From [Muricauda] lutisoli (nom. illeg.) (GTDB lineage: Bacteria; Bacteroidota; Bacteroidia; Flavobacteriales; Flavobacteriaceae): a stretch of 64,000 nucleotides of DNA. Shown here piece by piece: positions 47,597 through 56,370 of the stretch. The position numbers and the translations under genes were made by a program. Numbering within the stretch: the stretch's first letter is position 1; the number at the start of each line of letters is the position of its first letter. The stretch lies in assembly GCF_017313105.1 (NCBI RefSeq), contig NZ_JAFLND010000004.1:62001-126000 (forward strand), given 5' to 3'. The notes under the pieces were generated by a model. The model saw nothing but the letters and a program-made list of their open reading frames with translations, was not told the origin of the DNA and searched no databases.

Positions 47597-50155
47597 TTAC
47601 TTTTCAGCTTCGGGCGATTTTTCAGCCTTTTTTATTTTAATGGTGAGCTCTTCTTTCTTCTCATCCAAATCCATAAAAATACTGTCACCTTCTTCCAATT
47701 TGGAGTTTACGATTTCTTCGGCAAGCGCATCCTCAATATACTTTTGGATGGCCCTCTTCAGTGGTCGTGCTCCGTATTGCTTATCGAAACCTTTATCGGC
47801 AATATAATCCTTGGCTTTATCGGAAAGATTCAAATCGTAACCGATTTCCTTGATTCTCTTGTACAACTTGTTCAATTCTATATCGATGATTTTGTGGATG
47901 TCCTCTCTTTCCAAAGAGTTGAAGACCACAACATCATCTATTCTGTTCAAGAATTCGGGAGCAAATGCTTTTTTCAATGCATTTTCGATTACACTTTTCT
48001 GGTGACTGTCCGCCTGTGCTTTTTTGGCTGCAGTTCCGAAACCAACGCCTTGTCCAAAATCCTTTAATTGTCTTGCTCCGATATTGGAAGTCATGATGAT
48101 GATAGTGTTCCTAAAATCTATCTTGCGACCCAGGCTATCGGTCAGGAATCCATCGTCCAATACCTGTAGCAGCATGTTGAACACATCTGGGTGTGCTTTT
48201 TCCACCTCGTCCAATAATATTACGGAATAGGGCTTGCGACGTACTTTTTCCGTCAATTGTCCACCTTCTTCGTAGCCTACGTATCCTGGAGGCGCACCTA
48301 CCAATCGCGATATGGCAAATTTTTCCATGTATTCGCTCATATCTATACGTATCAACGCATCTTCGGAATCAAAAAGTTCCTTGGCTAAGATTTTGGCCAA
48401 TTGGGTTTTACCAACTCCCGTTTGTCCTAAGAAGATAAACGAACCAATAGGTTTGTTCGGATCTTTAAGACCGGCACGGTTTCTTTGGATGGCCCTTGCC
48501 ACTTTAGATACAGCTTCGTCTTGGCCGATGACGAATCCTTTGATAAGGTTTGGCAGTTCGGCCAATTTGTTGCTTTCAGTTTGTGCTATTCTGTTCACGG
48601 GGATTCCGCTCATCATGGAAACTACATCGGCTACATTGTCTTCTGTAACGGTTTCCCTGTGCAGTTTGCTTTCTTCTTCCCAGCGTTCTTGTGCGGAAGC
48701 CAATTCTTTTTCGAGACGTTTTTCATCGTCCCTGAGCTTGGCTGCTTCCTCGTACTTTTGCTTTTTAACGACACTGTTCTTTAGTTCACGAACATCTTCC
48801 AGTTGTTTTTCAAGCTCCAAAATTTGTTTTGGAACGTCCATGTTAACAATGTGTACTCGTGACCCAGCTTCATCCAAGGCGTCGATTGCCTTATCTGGTA
48901 AAAAGCGGTCCGTCATGTAACGGTTGGTCAATTTCACACAGGCCAAAATGGCTTCGTCGGTATAATTTACATTGTGGTGCTCTTCGTACTTGCCTTTAAT
49001 GTTCATCAAAATCTCAATGGTCTCTTCCACGGAGGTGGGCTCAACCATTACCTTTTGGAATCGACGTTCCAATGCACCATCTTTTTCTATGTATTGTCTG
49101 TACTCATCGAGCGTAGTGGCTCCTATACATTGAATCTCGCCCCTTGCCAAAGCGGGTTTGAACATGTTGGAAGCGTCCAAGCTTCCTGTTGCGCCACCTG
49201 CACCAACAATAGTGTGAATCTCATCAATGAACAAGATGATGTCGTCGTTCTTCTCCAACTCGTTCATTACTGCCTTCATACGCTCCTCAAACTGGCCACG
49301 ATATTTTGTGCCGGCAACCAAAGAAGCTAAATCAAGGGTTACTACGCGTTTGTTGTAAAGTATTCGTGAAACCTTCTTGTTGATGATGCGCAAAGCCAAA
49401 CCTTCGGCAATGGCACTTTTACCAACACCTGGCTCACCAATCAGTAAGGGGTTGTTCTTTTTTCTTCTACTCAATATTTGGGAAACACGCTCAATTTCCT
49501 TTTCTCTGCCCACAACAGGGTCCAATTTGTTCTCTTCGGCCAAACGGGTAAGGTCCCGCCCAAAATTGTCCAAAACAGGGGTCTTGGATTTTTTGCTTCC
49601 TTTTTGGGAAGCGCTTCCAGAGCCGAAAGAACTTTCTTTACTATCTCCCATATCGTCTGTGTCCCCAGGGAAGGATTCCGCTTGGGGTGTGTCTATGTAG
49701 TCATCGTCACTGGTGATCATGGATTTGAACTGTTCCTTGACATTGTCGTAGTCCACTTTCAGTTTGTGCAATAACTTGGTTGTTGGATCATTCTCGTTCC
49801 TAAGGATACAGAGCAACAGGTGCGCTGTATTGATAGAAGAACTTTGGAAAAGCTTTGCTTCCAAAAACGTGGTCTTCAACGCCCGTTCCGCTTGGCGGGT
49901 CAGGTGAAGATTCTTTTTGTCCTTCTGAATTGTTCCGGTATTAGGGTTCGCGGGACTCAGAATTTCCACCTTTCTGCGAAGGTGGTCCAAATCCACATCG
50001 AGTGCATCCAATATATTTATGGCCTTGCCATTTCCGTCTCTTAAAAGACCTAGCATCAGGTGCTCAGTACCAATAAAATCATGGCCCAGTCTAAGGGCTT
50101 CTTCCTTGCTGTATGCTATAACGTCCTTTACGCGGGGGGAAAAATTATCGTCCAT
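47597..50155 (-). CDS. clpC: ATP-dependent Clp protease ATPase subunit ClpC
   Basis: Hsp100 unfoldase that feeds substrates to ClpP. From the ATG at 50155 the protein has 852 residues, beginning MDDNFSPRVKDVIAYSKEEA (the frame opens six codons earlier at 50173). It has a double Clp-N domain (about 1-150), two AAA+ modules (Walker A GEPGVGKSAIAEGLAL and GQTGVGKTQLAKILAK) and a UVR-type middle segment (KKQKYEEAAKLRDDEKRLEKEL). A ClpP-binding loop probably lies near GFGTAAK. An inverted repeat lies upstream in the gap to gyrA. Confidence 0.97.
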   Translation of the reverse strand: MDDNFSPRVKDVIAYSKEEALRLGHDFIGTEHLMLGLLRDGNGKAINILDALDVDLDHLRRKVEILSPANPNTGTIQKDKKNLHLTRQAERALKTTFLEAKLFQSSSINTAHLLLCILRNENDPTTKLLHKLKVDYDNVKEQFKSMITSDDDYIDTPQAESFPGDTDDMGDSKESSFGSGSASQKGSKKSKTPVLDNFGRDLTRLAEENKLDPVVGREKEIERVSQILSRRKKNNPLLIGEPGVGKSAIAEGLALRIINKKVSRILYNKRVVTLDLASLVAGTKYRGQFEERMKAVMNELEKNDDIILFIDEIHTIVGAGGATGSLDASNMFKPALARGEIQCIGATTLDEYRQYIEKDGALERRFQKVMVEPTSVEETIEILMNIKGKYEEHHNVNYTDEAILACVKLTNRYMTDRFLPDKAIDALDEAGSRVHIVNMDVPKQILELEKQLEDVRELKNSVVKKQKYEEAAKLRDDEKRLEKELASAQERWEEESKLHRETVTEDNVADVVSMMSGIPVNRIAQTESNKLAELPNLIKGFVIGQDEAVSKVARAIQRNRAGLKDPNKPIGSFIFLGQTGVGKTQLAKILAKELFDSEDALIRIDMSEYMEKFAISRLVGAPPGYVGYEEGGQLTEKVRRKPYSVILLDEVEKAHPDVFNMLLQVLDDGFLTDSLGRKIDFRNTIIIMTSNIGARQLKDFGQGVGFGTAAKKAQADSHQKSVIENALKKAFAPEFLNRIDDVVVFNSLEREDIHKIIDIELNKLYKRIKEIGYDLNLSDKAKDYIADKGFDKQYGARPLKRAIQKYIEDALAEEIVNSKLEEGDSIFMDLDEKKEELTIKIKKAEKSPEAEK

Positions 50156-50234
50156 ACGTTTCTTTTTCAGCAATTAAAATTAATAAAACTATCGTTACGG
50201 TGGTCAAATACCGTACCCTTATTCGATAAAGTAG

Positions 50235-50258
50235 TGGTAAATGTCGGAATATTTACCA
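50235..50258. promoter_or_regulatory. Inverted repeat in the clpC/gyrA divergent region
   Basis: TGGTAAAT (50235-50242) and ATTTACCA (50251-50258) are perfect 8-bp inverted repeats with an 8-nt spacer, 80 nt upstream of the clpC ATG. It is an operator candidate; it does not fit the CtsR heptad repeat. Confidence 0.35.
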
Positions 50259-50416
50259 TTTTCTGACTATTTAACAAAGCTTTATCACCACATTTTTGAT
50301 AATACCTGCAATGTTGATAATTTTTTTAATAAAGTATTCGCAAAGCGTTATAGAGGCTGCTATTTTCTGTATATTGCCATGATAATTTAACCACAAAAAA
50401 ACAATAATAAATAAGC

Positions 50417-52945
50417 ATGGCGGAAGGAGAAAAGTTAATTCCCATTAATATTGAGGATGAGATGAAATCTGCCTACATTGATTATTCAATGTCGGTCATT
50501 GTGTCACGTGCCCTGCCAGATGTTCGTGATGGTTTAAAGCCTGTTCACCGAAGAGTGCTCTATGGAATGCACGATTTGGGGGTCAGGTCCAATAGTTCGC
50601 ATAAGAAATCTGCCCGTATTGTTGGGGAGGTACTGGGTAAATATCACCCCCACGGTGATTCTTCAGTATATGATACCATGGTACGTATGGCCCAAGAATG
50701 GAGCCTTAGGTACATGCTTGTGGATGGTCAAGGTAACTTTGGCTCCGTAGATGGCGATAGCCCTGCGGCCATGCGTTATACCGAGGCCAAAATGCGCAAG
50801 ATAGCAGAAGAGATGTTGGCCGATATCGATAAGGATACGGTAGACCATCAACTTAACTTTGATGATACCATCGAAGAGCCAACGGTACTGCCTACCCGTA
50901 TTCCCAACTTGTTGGTGAACGGAGCTTCTGGTATTGCCGTGGGTATGGCAACCAATATGCCACCCCATAACTTAACGGAAGTGGTAGATGGCACGGTAGC
51001 TTATATAGATAACCATGATATTGAGATAGATGAGCTGATCACACATATCAAAGCTCCTGATTTTCCTACAGGGGGAATCATTTATGGGTACGACGGAGTA
51101 AAAGAGGCTTTCCATACAGGTCGAGGCCGTGTGGTAATGCGTGCCAAGGCAACCATTGAAGAGGTTCAGGGCAAAGAATGCATCGTTGTTACCGAAATCC
51201 CGTATCAGGTGAACAAGGCGGACATGATCAAAAAGACTGCCGACCTGGTCAACGATAAAAAAATAGAAGGGATCTCGAACATTAGGGACGAGTCCGATAG
51301 AAATGGAATGCGTATCGTTTATATTTTAAAGCGTGATGCCATTCCTAACATTGTACTCAACATGTTGTACAAGTACACGGCCCTTCAATCCTCGTTTAGT
51401 GTCAACAACATTGCATTGGTCAATGGTAGACCTGAACTATTGAACCTAAAGGATATTATCCACTATTTTGTGGAGCACAGGCACGAAGTTGTTGTTCGCA
51501 GAACCAAGTTCGAACTGAAAAAAGCTGAGGACCGTGCCCATATTCTAGAAGGACTTATAATTGCTTCTGACAATATTGATGAAGTAATTGCCATCATTAG
51601 AGGTTCTTCCAACGTTGAGGAAGCCCGTAACAAATTGATCGAGCGCTTTAAACTGACAGAGGTTCAGGCCAAGGCCATTGTGGAGATGCGCTTGCGCCAA
51701 CTTACAGGTCTGGAGCAGGACAAATTGCGCGAAGAACATGCCGAGTTGTTGAAGACCATAGAAGATTTGAAAGACATTCTTGATAAAAAGGAGCGTAGAA
51801 TGCAAATCATAAAAGATGAGCTTCTTGAAATCAAAGAAAAGTATGGAGATGACAGAAGGTCAGAAATCAACTATGCAGGAGGGGATTTGAGCATTGAGGA
51901 TATGATTCCTGATGAGCAAGTGGTGATTACCATTTCCCATGCCGGTTATATCAAAAGAACGTCCCTTACAGAATATAAGACCCAAAATAGGGGAGGGGTC
52001 GGACAAAAAGCATCGTCTACCAGAAACGAAGATTTCTTGGAACACTTGTTTGTGGGTACCAACCACCAATATATGTTGTTCTTTACCCAAAAGGGAAAAT
52101 GTTTCTGGATGCGCGTATTCGAAATTCCCGAAGGAAGCAGAACGTCCAAGGGTAGGGCCATCCAAAACTTGATCAATATTGAACAAGATGATAAGGTAAA
52201 GGCCTTTATCTGTACCCAAGATCTGAAAGATGAAGACTACGTAAACAGTCACTTTGTGATTATGGCCACCAAAAAAGGTACGGTCAAGAAGACTTCTTTG
52301 GAGCAGTACTCGAGACCTCGTCAAAATGGTATCAATGCGATAACCATTCGAGAGGGTGATGAGTTGTTGGAAGCTAAGTTGACCACAGGTACCAGTCAAA
52401 TATTCCTGGGACTGAAGTCTGGAAAAGCCATTCGCTTTGAAGAATCCAAAACAAGACCGATGGGAAGGAACGCTTCCGGTGTAAGAGGTGTAACTTTGGC
52501 AGATGATAATGATGAAGTGGTTGGAATGGTATCTGTTCACAATTTTGAAGATGACATTCTTGTGGTATCCGAAAGAGGTTATGGAAAACGCTCCAATATA
52601 GAGGACTATAGAATCACCAATAGGGGTGGAAAAGGGGTGAAAACAATTTCCATTACCGATAAAACCGGAGGTCTTGTGGCCATCAAAAATGTAACCGACA
52701 CGGATGATTTGATGATTATCAACAAATCAGGAATCGCCATCCGCATGGGAGTTGAAGATCTTAGGGTGATGGGAAGAGCCACACAAGGGGTTCGTTTGAT
52801 CAATCTGAAAGATAATGATGCCATTGCGGCAGTTGCCAAAGTGATGAAGGAAGATGACCCGGTCGATGAAGCCGATATCAGGGATATCGAAGTAAAAGGA
52901 GAAGATGGCACGGCTATTGATGATAATACGGACGAAAAAGAATAA
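50417..52945 (+). CDS. gyrA: DNA gyrase subunit A
   Basis: DNA-breaking subunit of type II topoisomerase. 842 residues. The N-terminal winged-helix/tower part holds [16 protein letters not shown] and the [21 protein letters not shown], with wild-type Ser and Asp at the positions linked to quinolone resistance (S83/D87 in E. coli). The active Tyr is in [10 protein letters not shown]. The C-terminal domain has blades with a GyrA-box-like [12 protein letters not shown], whose box is degenerate (QNRGGVG instead of QRRGGKG). The gene follows a 261-nt divergent region with clpC and precedes a TPR gene by 52 nt. ParC is the alternative but is less likely given the length and sequence pattern. Confidence 0.95.
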   Translation: MAEGEKLIPINIEDEMKSAYIDYSMSVIVSRALPDVRDGLKPVHRRVLYGMHDLGVRSNSSHKKSARIVGEVLGKYHPHGDSSVYDTMVRMAQEWSLRYMLVDGQGNFGSVDGDSPAAMRYTEAKMRKIAEEMLADIDKDTVDHQLNFDDTIEEPTVLPTRIPNLLVNGASGIAVGMATNMPPHNLTEVVDGTVAYIDNHDIEIDELITHIKAPDFPTGGIIYGYDGVKEAFHTGRGRVVMRAKATIEEVQGKECIVVTEIPYQVNKADMIKKTADLVNDKKIEGISNIRDESDRNGMRIVYILKRDAIPNIVLNMLYKYTALQSSFSVNNIALVNGRPELLNLKDIIHYFVEHRHEVVVRRTKFELKKAEDRAHILEGLIIASDNIDEVIAIIRGSSNVEEARNKLIERFKLTEVQAKAIVEMRLRQLTGLEQDKLREEHAELLKTIEDLKDILDKKERRMQIIKDELLEIKEKYGDDRRSEINYAGGDLSIEDMIPDEQVVITISHAGYIKRTSLTEYKTQNRGGVGQKASSTRNEDFLEHLFVGTNHQYMLFFTQKGKCFWMRVFEIPEGSRTSKGRAIQNLINIEQDDKVKAFICTQDLKDEDYVNSHFVIMATKKGTVKKTSLEQYSRPRQNGINAITIREGDELLEAKLTTGTSQIFLGLKSGKAIRFEESKTRPMGRNASGVRGVTLADDNDEVVGMVSVHNFEDDILVVSERGYGKRSNIEDYRITNRGGKGVKTISITDKTGGLVAIKNVTDTDDLMIINKSGIAIRMGVEDLRVMGRATQGVRLINLKDNDAIAAVAKVMKEDDPVDEADIRDIEVKGEDGTAIDDNTDEKE

Positions 52946-52997
52946 TTAATTTAGATTAAGCAATAATCGATAAATACTAAATAATTTCAATTTTAAC

Positions 52998-54260
52998 ATG
53001 AGAACAAGAATATTAATACTATTAGCCTTAGGAGTATCCACGATGGGTTTTGCCCAGAAGGATGAGATGAAGACGGCTGAAAGGGCTTTGAAGGACGGTG
53101 ATGCAGCAGCGGCAAAAGCTGCTTTGGTAAGCGCTGCCTCCCTAATCGATTCGGCCAAGGAAAAAGATCAGGCCGAGTATTATGCGCTTTTAGGGAATGC
53201 GAACTACGAATTGGCAAAAAAAGGAGATGCATCTTCCTATGAGTCTGCATTGGAGGCTTACAAAAAAGTAATCGCTGTTGAGGAAGCAAGTGGAAAGTCT
53301 AAATATACTTCCGTTGCCCAAGAGAAAATGGGACAAATGACAGCTGATCTGGTAAATTCTGCAGTAGAGGACAACAACAACAAAAAGTTCAGTGAGGCTG
53401 CCGAGAAATTGTACATGAGCTATACATTGAGCCCAAAGGATACTGTTTATCTTTATTACGCTGCAAGTAGTGCAGTAAACGGCCAGGACATGGAAAAGGC
53501 CCTAAAATATTATAAAGAACTGAAGGATCTTGACTACAACGGAGAATCTGTAACCTACACAGCTGTTAATGTGGAGACAGGAGAAACCGAGAGCATGGAC
53601 AAAGCGACTCGTGACCTTTATGTAAAGGCTGGAACACACAAAGATCCAAAAGAAGAGGTTAGCCCATCCAAAAAACCAGAAATTGTTAAGAACATTGCTT
53701 TGATTTATCAGCAAATGGGAGAAAATGAAAAGGCCATTGAAGCTTATGCCGATGCCAGATCGGAAAATCCAGACGATGTAAACTTGGTATTGGGAGAAGC
53801 TAACTTGTACTATGCTATTGGAGACAAAGAAAAATTCAAGGATTTGATGGGGCAGGCATCTGCAATGGCTCCTGACAATCCAGATTTGTTGTACAATATC
53901 GGTGTGATCAATATGGAGCAAGGTAACTTGGAAGAAGCAAGGGATGCCTACAAAAAAACATTGGCCATTGACCCAGGTTACATCAATGCCCTGTTGAACC
54001 TTTCCACAACTTATGTGAACGAAGGGAACGGCCTTATTGACGAAATGAACGTATTGGGAACTTCCAAAGCTGACATTGCAAAATACGACGAGCTTAAGGA
54101 GAAGAAAGATAGCTTGTTCAGAGAAGGAGCAGCTGTTTTGGAAGATGCGCTTCAGTCCAACCCGGACAACGAAAGTATCTTGACCCAGTTGAAAAACATT
54201 TATGGAGCCTTGGGAGACAATGAGAACTTCATGAGAATCAAAAAGCTTTTGGGAGAATAA
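52998..54260 (+). CDS. Exported tetratricopeptide (TPR) repeat protein
   Basis: 420 residues with a signal peptide (MRTRILILLALGVSTMGFAQ, cut after Ala-Gln) and about six to seven TPR units from about residue 25 to 410. Examples are IYQQMGENEKAIEAYADARSENPDDVNLVLGEANLYYAIGD and NIGVINMEQGNLEEARDAYKKTLAIDPGYINALLNLSTTY. The protein is likely to be periplasmic and to bind partner proteins or be part of an envelope complex. It follows gyrA after 52 nt and may be co-transcribed. It ends with a strong terminator. Confidence 0.9.
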   Translation: MRTRILILLALGVSTMGFAQKDEMKTAERALKDGDAAAAKAALVSAASLIDSAKEKDQAEYYALLGNANYELAKKGDASSYESALEAYKKVIAVEEASGKSKYTSVAQEKMGQMTADLVNSAVEDNNNKKFSEAAEKLYMSYTLSPKDTVYLYYAASSAVNGQDMEKALKYYKELKDLDYNGESVTYTAVNVETGETESMDKATRDLYVKAGTHKDPKEEVSPSKKPEIVKNIALIYQQMGENEKAIEAYADARSENPDDVNLVLGEANLYYAIGDKEKFKDLMGQASAMAPDNPDLLYNIGVINMEQGNLEEARDAYKKTLAIDPGYINALLNLSTTYVNEGNGLIDEMNVLGTSKADIAKYDELKEKKDSLFREGAAVLEDALQSNPDNESILTQLKNIYGALGDNENFMRIKKLLGE

Positions 54261-54276
54261 TCAAGCCTTATTCCCC

Positions 54277-54311
54277 AAAAAAAAGCCCCGATACGTTCGG
54301 GGCTTTTTTTA
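54277..54311. terminator. Rho-independent terminator after the TPR gene
   Basis: GCCCCGA-TACGT-TCGGGGC stem (54285-54303) with an A-run before and a T-run after. It probably ends the TPR gene and, on the minus strand, overlaps the end of the NlpC/P60 gene. Confidence 0.93.
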
Positions 54312-55061
54312 TATCACTTTTTTTATGACCCGTAATTGATGGGTATATAATTTTTCCTCGGAATTAAATATGCCGGTGTGGTCAATTCTATCAATACGGA
54401 CGTGGCCGTTTACGTGAATAATGTAATTGTCCTTTAAAATAATGCCAACATGGTCTATAATACCTTCGTTGTCATCAAAAAAGGCCAGATCACCGGGCTC
54501 GCTTTCTTCAATAAAACTCAAGGCTTCTCCTTGCTTTGATTGTTCCTCGGCAGTTCGGGCCAAGGCGTATCCGTTGATTTTGTACACCATTTGGGTAAAC
54601 CCGGAGCAATCGATCCCAAACGGCGTTTTTCCGCCGGCTAGATACGGAGCCTTTAAATACATGATAGCTGTATCGATTAAACGGTCTTTAGGGTTTTTAT
54701 CAGTCGAGATATGGCCCTCAAATGTATGTTCCAATAGTTCCGGGGAATTGACCATAGAACCCATTATAATGGGTTGTAACATCCCATCCCTTGTACAGAT
54801 ATGCGATACCACATCCGCACATATTTTTTGAGGTTCTAGGGCTTCAATATGTTTATAAACATCTTCTGCAATAAGTTTAAGTTGGTTGTTTGGTATCCAG
54901 CCTTCAAAATTGTCATAAGCCGTTCTGATTCTGCTCCACTTTTTCCTGGCCTCGAGAACCTTAAAATGCTCCCCGTACAACAATTGGGATGACATTTCGG
55001 CACAATCGTCCGGATTTGTTCTAATGGGAACAATACTTAGAGGACAAATTCCATATTGCAT
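54309..55061 (-). CDS. NlpC/P60 family cysteine peptidase with SH3-like N-terminus
   Basis: 250 residues. The first 110 residues look like two bacterial SH3 modules (e.g. YGEHFKVLEARKKWSRIRTAYDNFEGWIPNNQL). The NlpC/P60 domain follows with catalytic Cys in TPFGIDCSGFTQMVYKI (about 150), His in DHVGIIL (about 204) and the third residue in IHVNGHVRID. No signal peptide is obvious at the start MQYGICPLS, so the enzyme may be cytoplasmic and work in cell-wall peptide recycling (gamma-glutamyl-diaminopimelate type). It is 3' to the thiolase in one direction and overlaps a terminator. Confidence 0.9.
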   Translation of the reverse strand: MQYGICPLSIVPIRTNPDDCAEMSSQLLYGEHFKVLEARKKWSRIRTAYDNFEGWIPNNQLKLIAEDVYKHIEALEPQKICADVVSHICTRDGMLQPIIMGSMVNSPELLEHTFEGHISTDKNPKDRLIDTAIMYLKAPYLAGGKTPFGIDCSGFTQMVYKINGYALARTAEEQSKQGEALSFIEESEPGDLAFFDDNEGIIDHVGIILKDNYIIHVNGHVRIDRIDHTGIFNSEEKLYTHQLRVIKKVI

Positions 55062-55081
55062 TTACTGTACAGATTGAATCA

Positions 55082-56257
55082 CTAATTTCTTTCCAAAACA
55101 ATGGATGAAGCTCCCCCACCACCATTGCATATGGCGGCAGCTCCTAATTTGGCGTTGTTTTGTTCCAATATATTCAACAATGTTATGGTAATTCGAGCTC
55201 CTGAACAACCCAGGGGGTGTCCCAAGGAAACCGCACCACCATTTACATTGACATTTGAGTCGTTTAGCCCAAGAATTTTCATATTGGCCAGACCCACTAC
55301 TGAAAATGCCTCATTGAATTCAAAAAAATCAATATCCTCAATGGATACTCCTGCCCTGTCCAATGCTTTTGGGAGGGCTTTTGCAGGAGCTGTGGTAAAC
55401 CATTCGGGCTCTTGGGCCGCATCGGCATATCCTTTAATTGTGGCCAAAGGGGTCAACCCAAGTTCTTCGGCTTTTTCTTCGCTCATCAGCACAACTGCCG
55501 CAGCACCATCGTTAATGGTGGAGGCGTTGGCAGCGGTAACCGTTCCATCTTTGGAAAAGGCAGGTCTTAAAGCTGGAACTTTTTCCAGTTTTACGTTCTT
55601 AAATTCTTCATCTTCATTCACTACAATAGGTTCTCCTCGGCGCTGTGGTACTTCAACAGGAACTACCTCGTTATCGAATTTGCCACTCTTCCAAGCTTCA
55701 GCAGAACGTTTATAGGATTGAATGGCATAGGCATCTTGGTCTTCTCTACTAAATTTATATTCCGTAGCACAGGCATCGGCACATACGCCCATGGCATTCT
55801 GGTCATAGGCATCCACCAGACCATCTTTCTGCATACCGTCAATCAATGTGGAAGGGCCAAATTTGGTTCCCTTTCTCATGTAGGCATAATGCGGTATCAA
55901 GCTCATGTTTTCCATACCCCCGGCAACAACTATGTAGTTTTCGCCCAAAGCAATGGATTGTGCACCTTGCATGATGGCTTTCATTCCAGAGGAGCACACT
56001 TTGTTTACCGTTGTACACGGCACGGTATTGGGAATGCCTGCGAAAATTGCAGCTTGTCTCGCTGGTGCCTGACCTGTTCCGGCCTGCACTACATTGCCCA
56101 TCAAAACTTCCTCGACAAGTTCGGGTTTTAGATCTATTTTATCCAAAGCTCCTTTTATGGCCACAGCACCCAATTTTGGGGCGGGAACGCTGGATAGGGC
56201 TCCCATAAAACTTCCAATGGGTGTTCTTGCGGCAGAAACTATAACTACTTTTTTCAT
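55082..56257 (-). CDS. Acetyl-CoA C-acyltransferase (thiolase)
   Basis: 391 residues, thiolase fold. The first active Cys is in VCSSGMKAIMQGAQ (about 88), the His in NEAFSVVGLANM (about 348), and the second Cys in GHPLGCSGARI (about 378). The sequence is closer to the acetoacetyl-CoA/short-chain (AtoB-like) thiolases than to FadA of fatty-acid oxidation, but the two cannot be firmly separated by eye. It lies on the same strand as the NlpC gene (20-nt gap) and is divergent from the PgpH-like gene. Confidence 0.93.
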   Translation of the reverse strand: MKKVVIVSAARTPIGSFMGALSSVPAPKLGAVAIKGALDKIDLKPELVEEVLMGNVVQAGTGQAPARQAAIFAGIPNTVPCTTVNKVCSSGMKAIMQGAQSIALGENYIVVAGGMENMSLIPHYAYMRKGTKFGPSTLIDGMQKDGLVDAYDQNAMGVCADACATEYKFSREDQDAYAIQSYKRSAEAWKSGKFDNEVVPVEVPQRRGEPIVVNEDEEFKNVKLEKVPALRPAFSKDGTVTAANASTINDGAAAVVLMSEEKAEELGLTPLATIKGYADAAQEPEWFTTAPAKALPKALDRAGVSIEDIDFFEFNEAFSVVGLANMKILGLNDSNVNVNGGAVSLGHPLGCSGARITITLLNILEQNNAKLGAAAICNGGGGASSIVLERN

Positions 56258-56343
56258 ATGTGCATTTTTACTCCTGCGAAAATACTAAATTTAAATGCAA
56301 AGCGATAAGGAACTTGGGCAACGTACTTCTTATATATATTTTC

Positions 56344-56351
56344 TATTTTTG
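56344..56351 (+). promoter_or_regulatory. Candidate -7 box of the PgpH-like gene
   Basis: TATTTTTG fits TAnnTTTG and ends 19 nt before the ATG; no -33 match at the right distance. Confidence 0.4.
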
Positions 56352-56370
56352 AAGCTAACAGTTTTATGGA

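Noticed and set aside
48312-48920. 202-residue frame on the plus strand inside clpC
   Set aside because: It is antisense to the conserved AAA+ region of clpC, with Ser/Leu-rich low-complexity content typical of a shadow frame.
50156-50416. CtsR operator before clpC
   Set aside because: A single GGTCAAA-like heptad occurs near 50200 but no second direct heptad; the AGGTCAAA tandem is absent.
55101-55715. 204-residue plus-strand frame inside the thiolase gene
   Set aside because: Mirror of thiolase codons; Ser/Ala/Pro-rich with no independent support.
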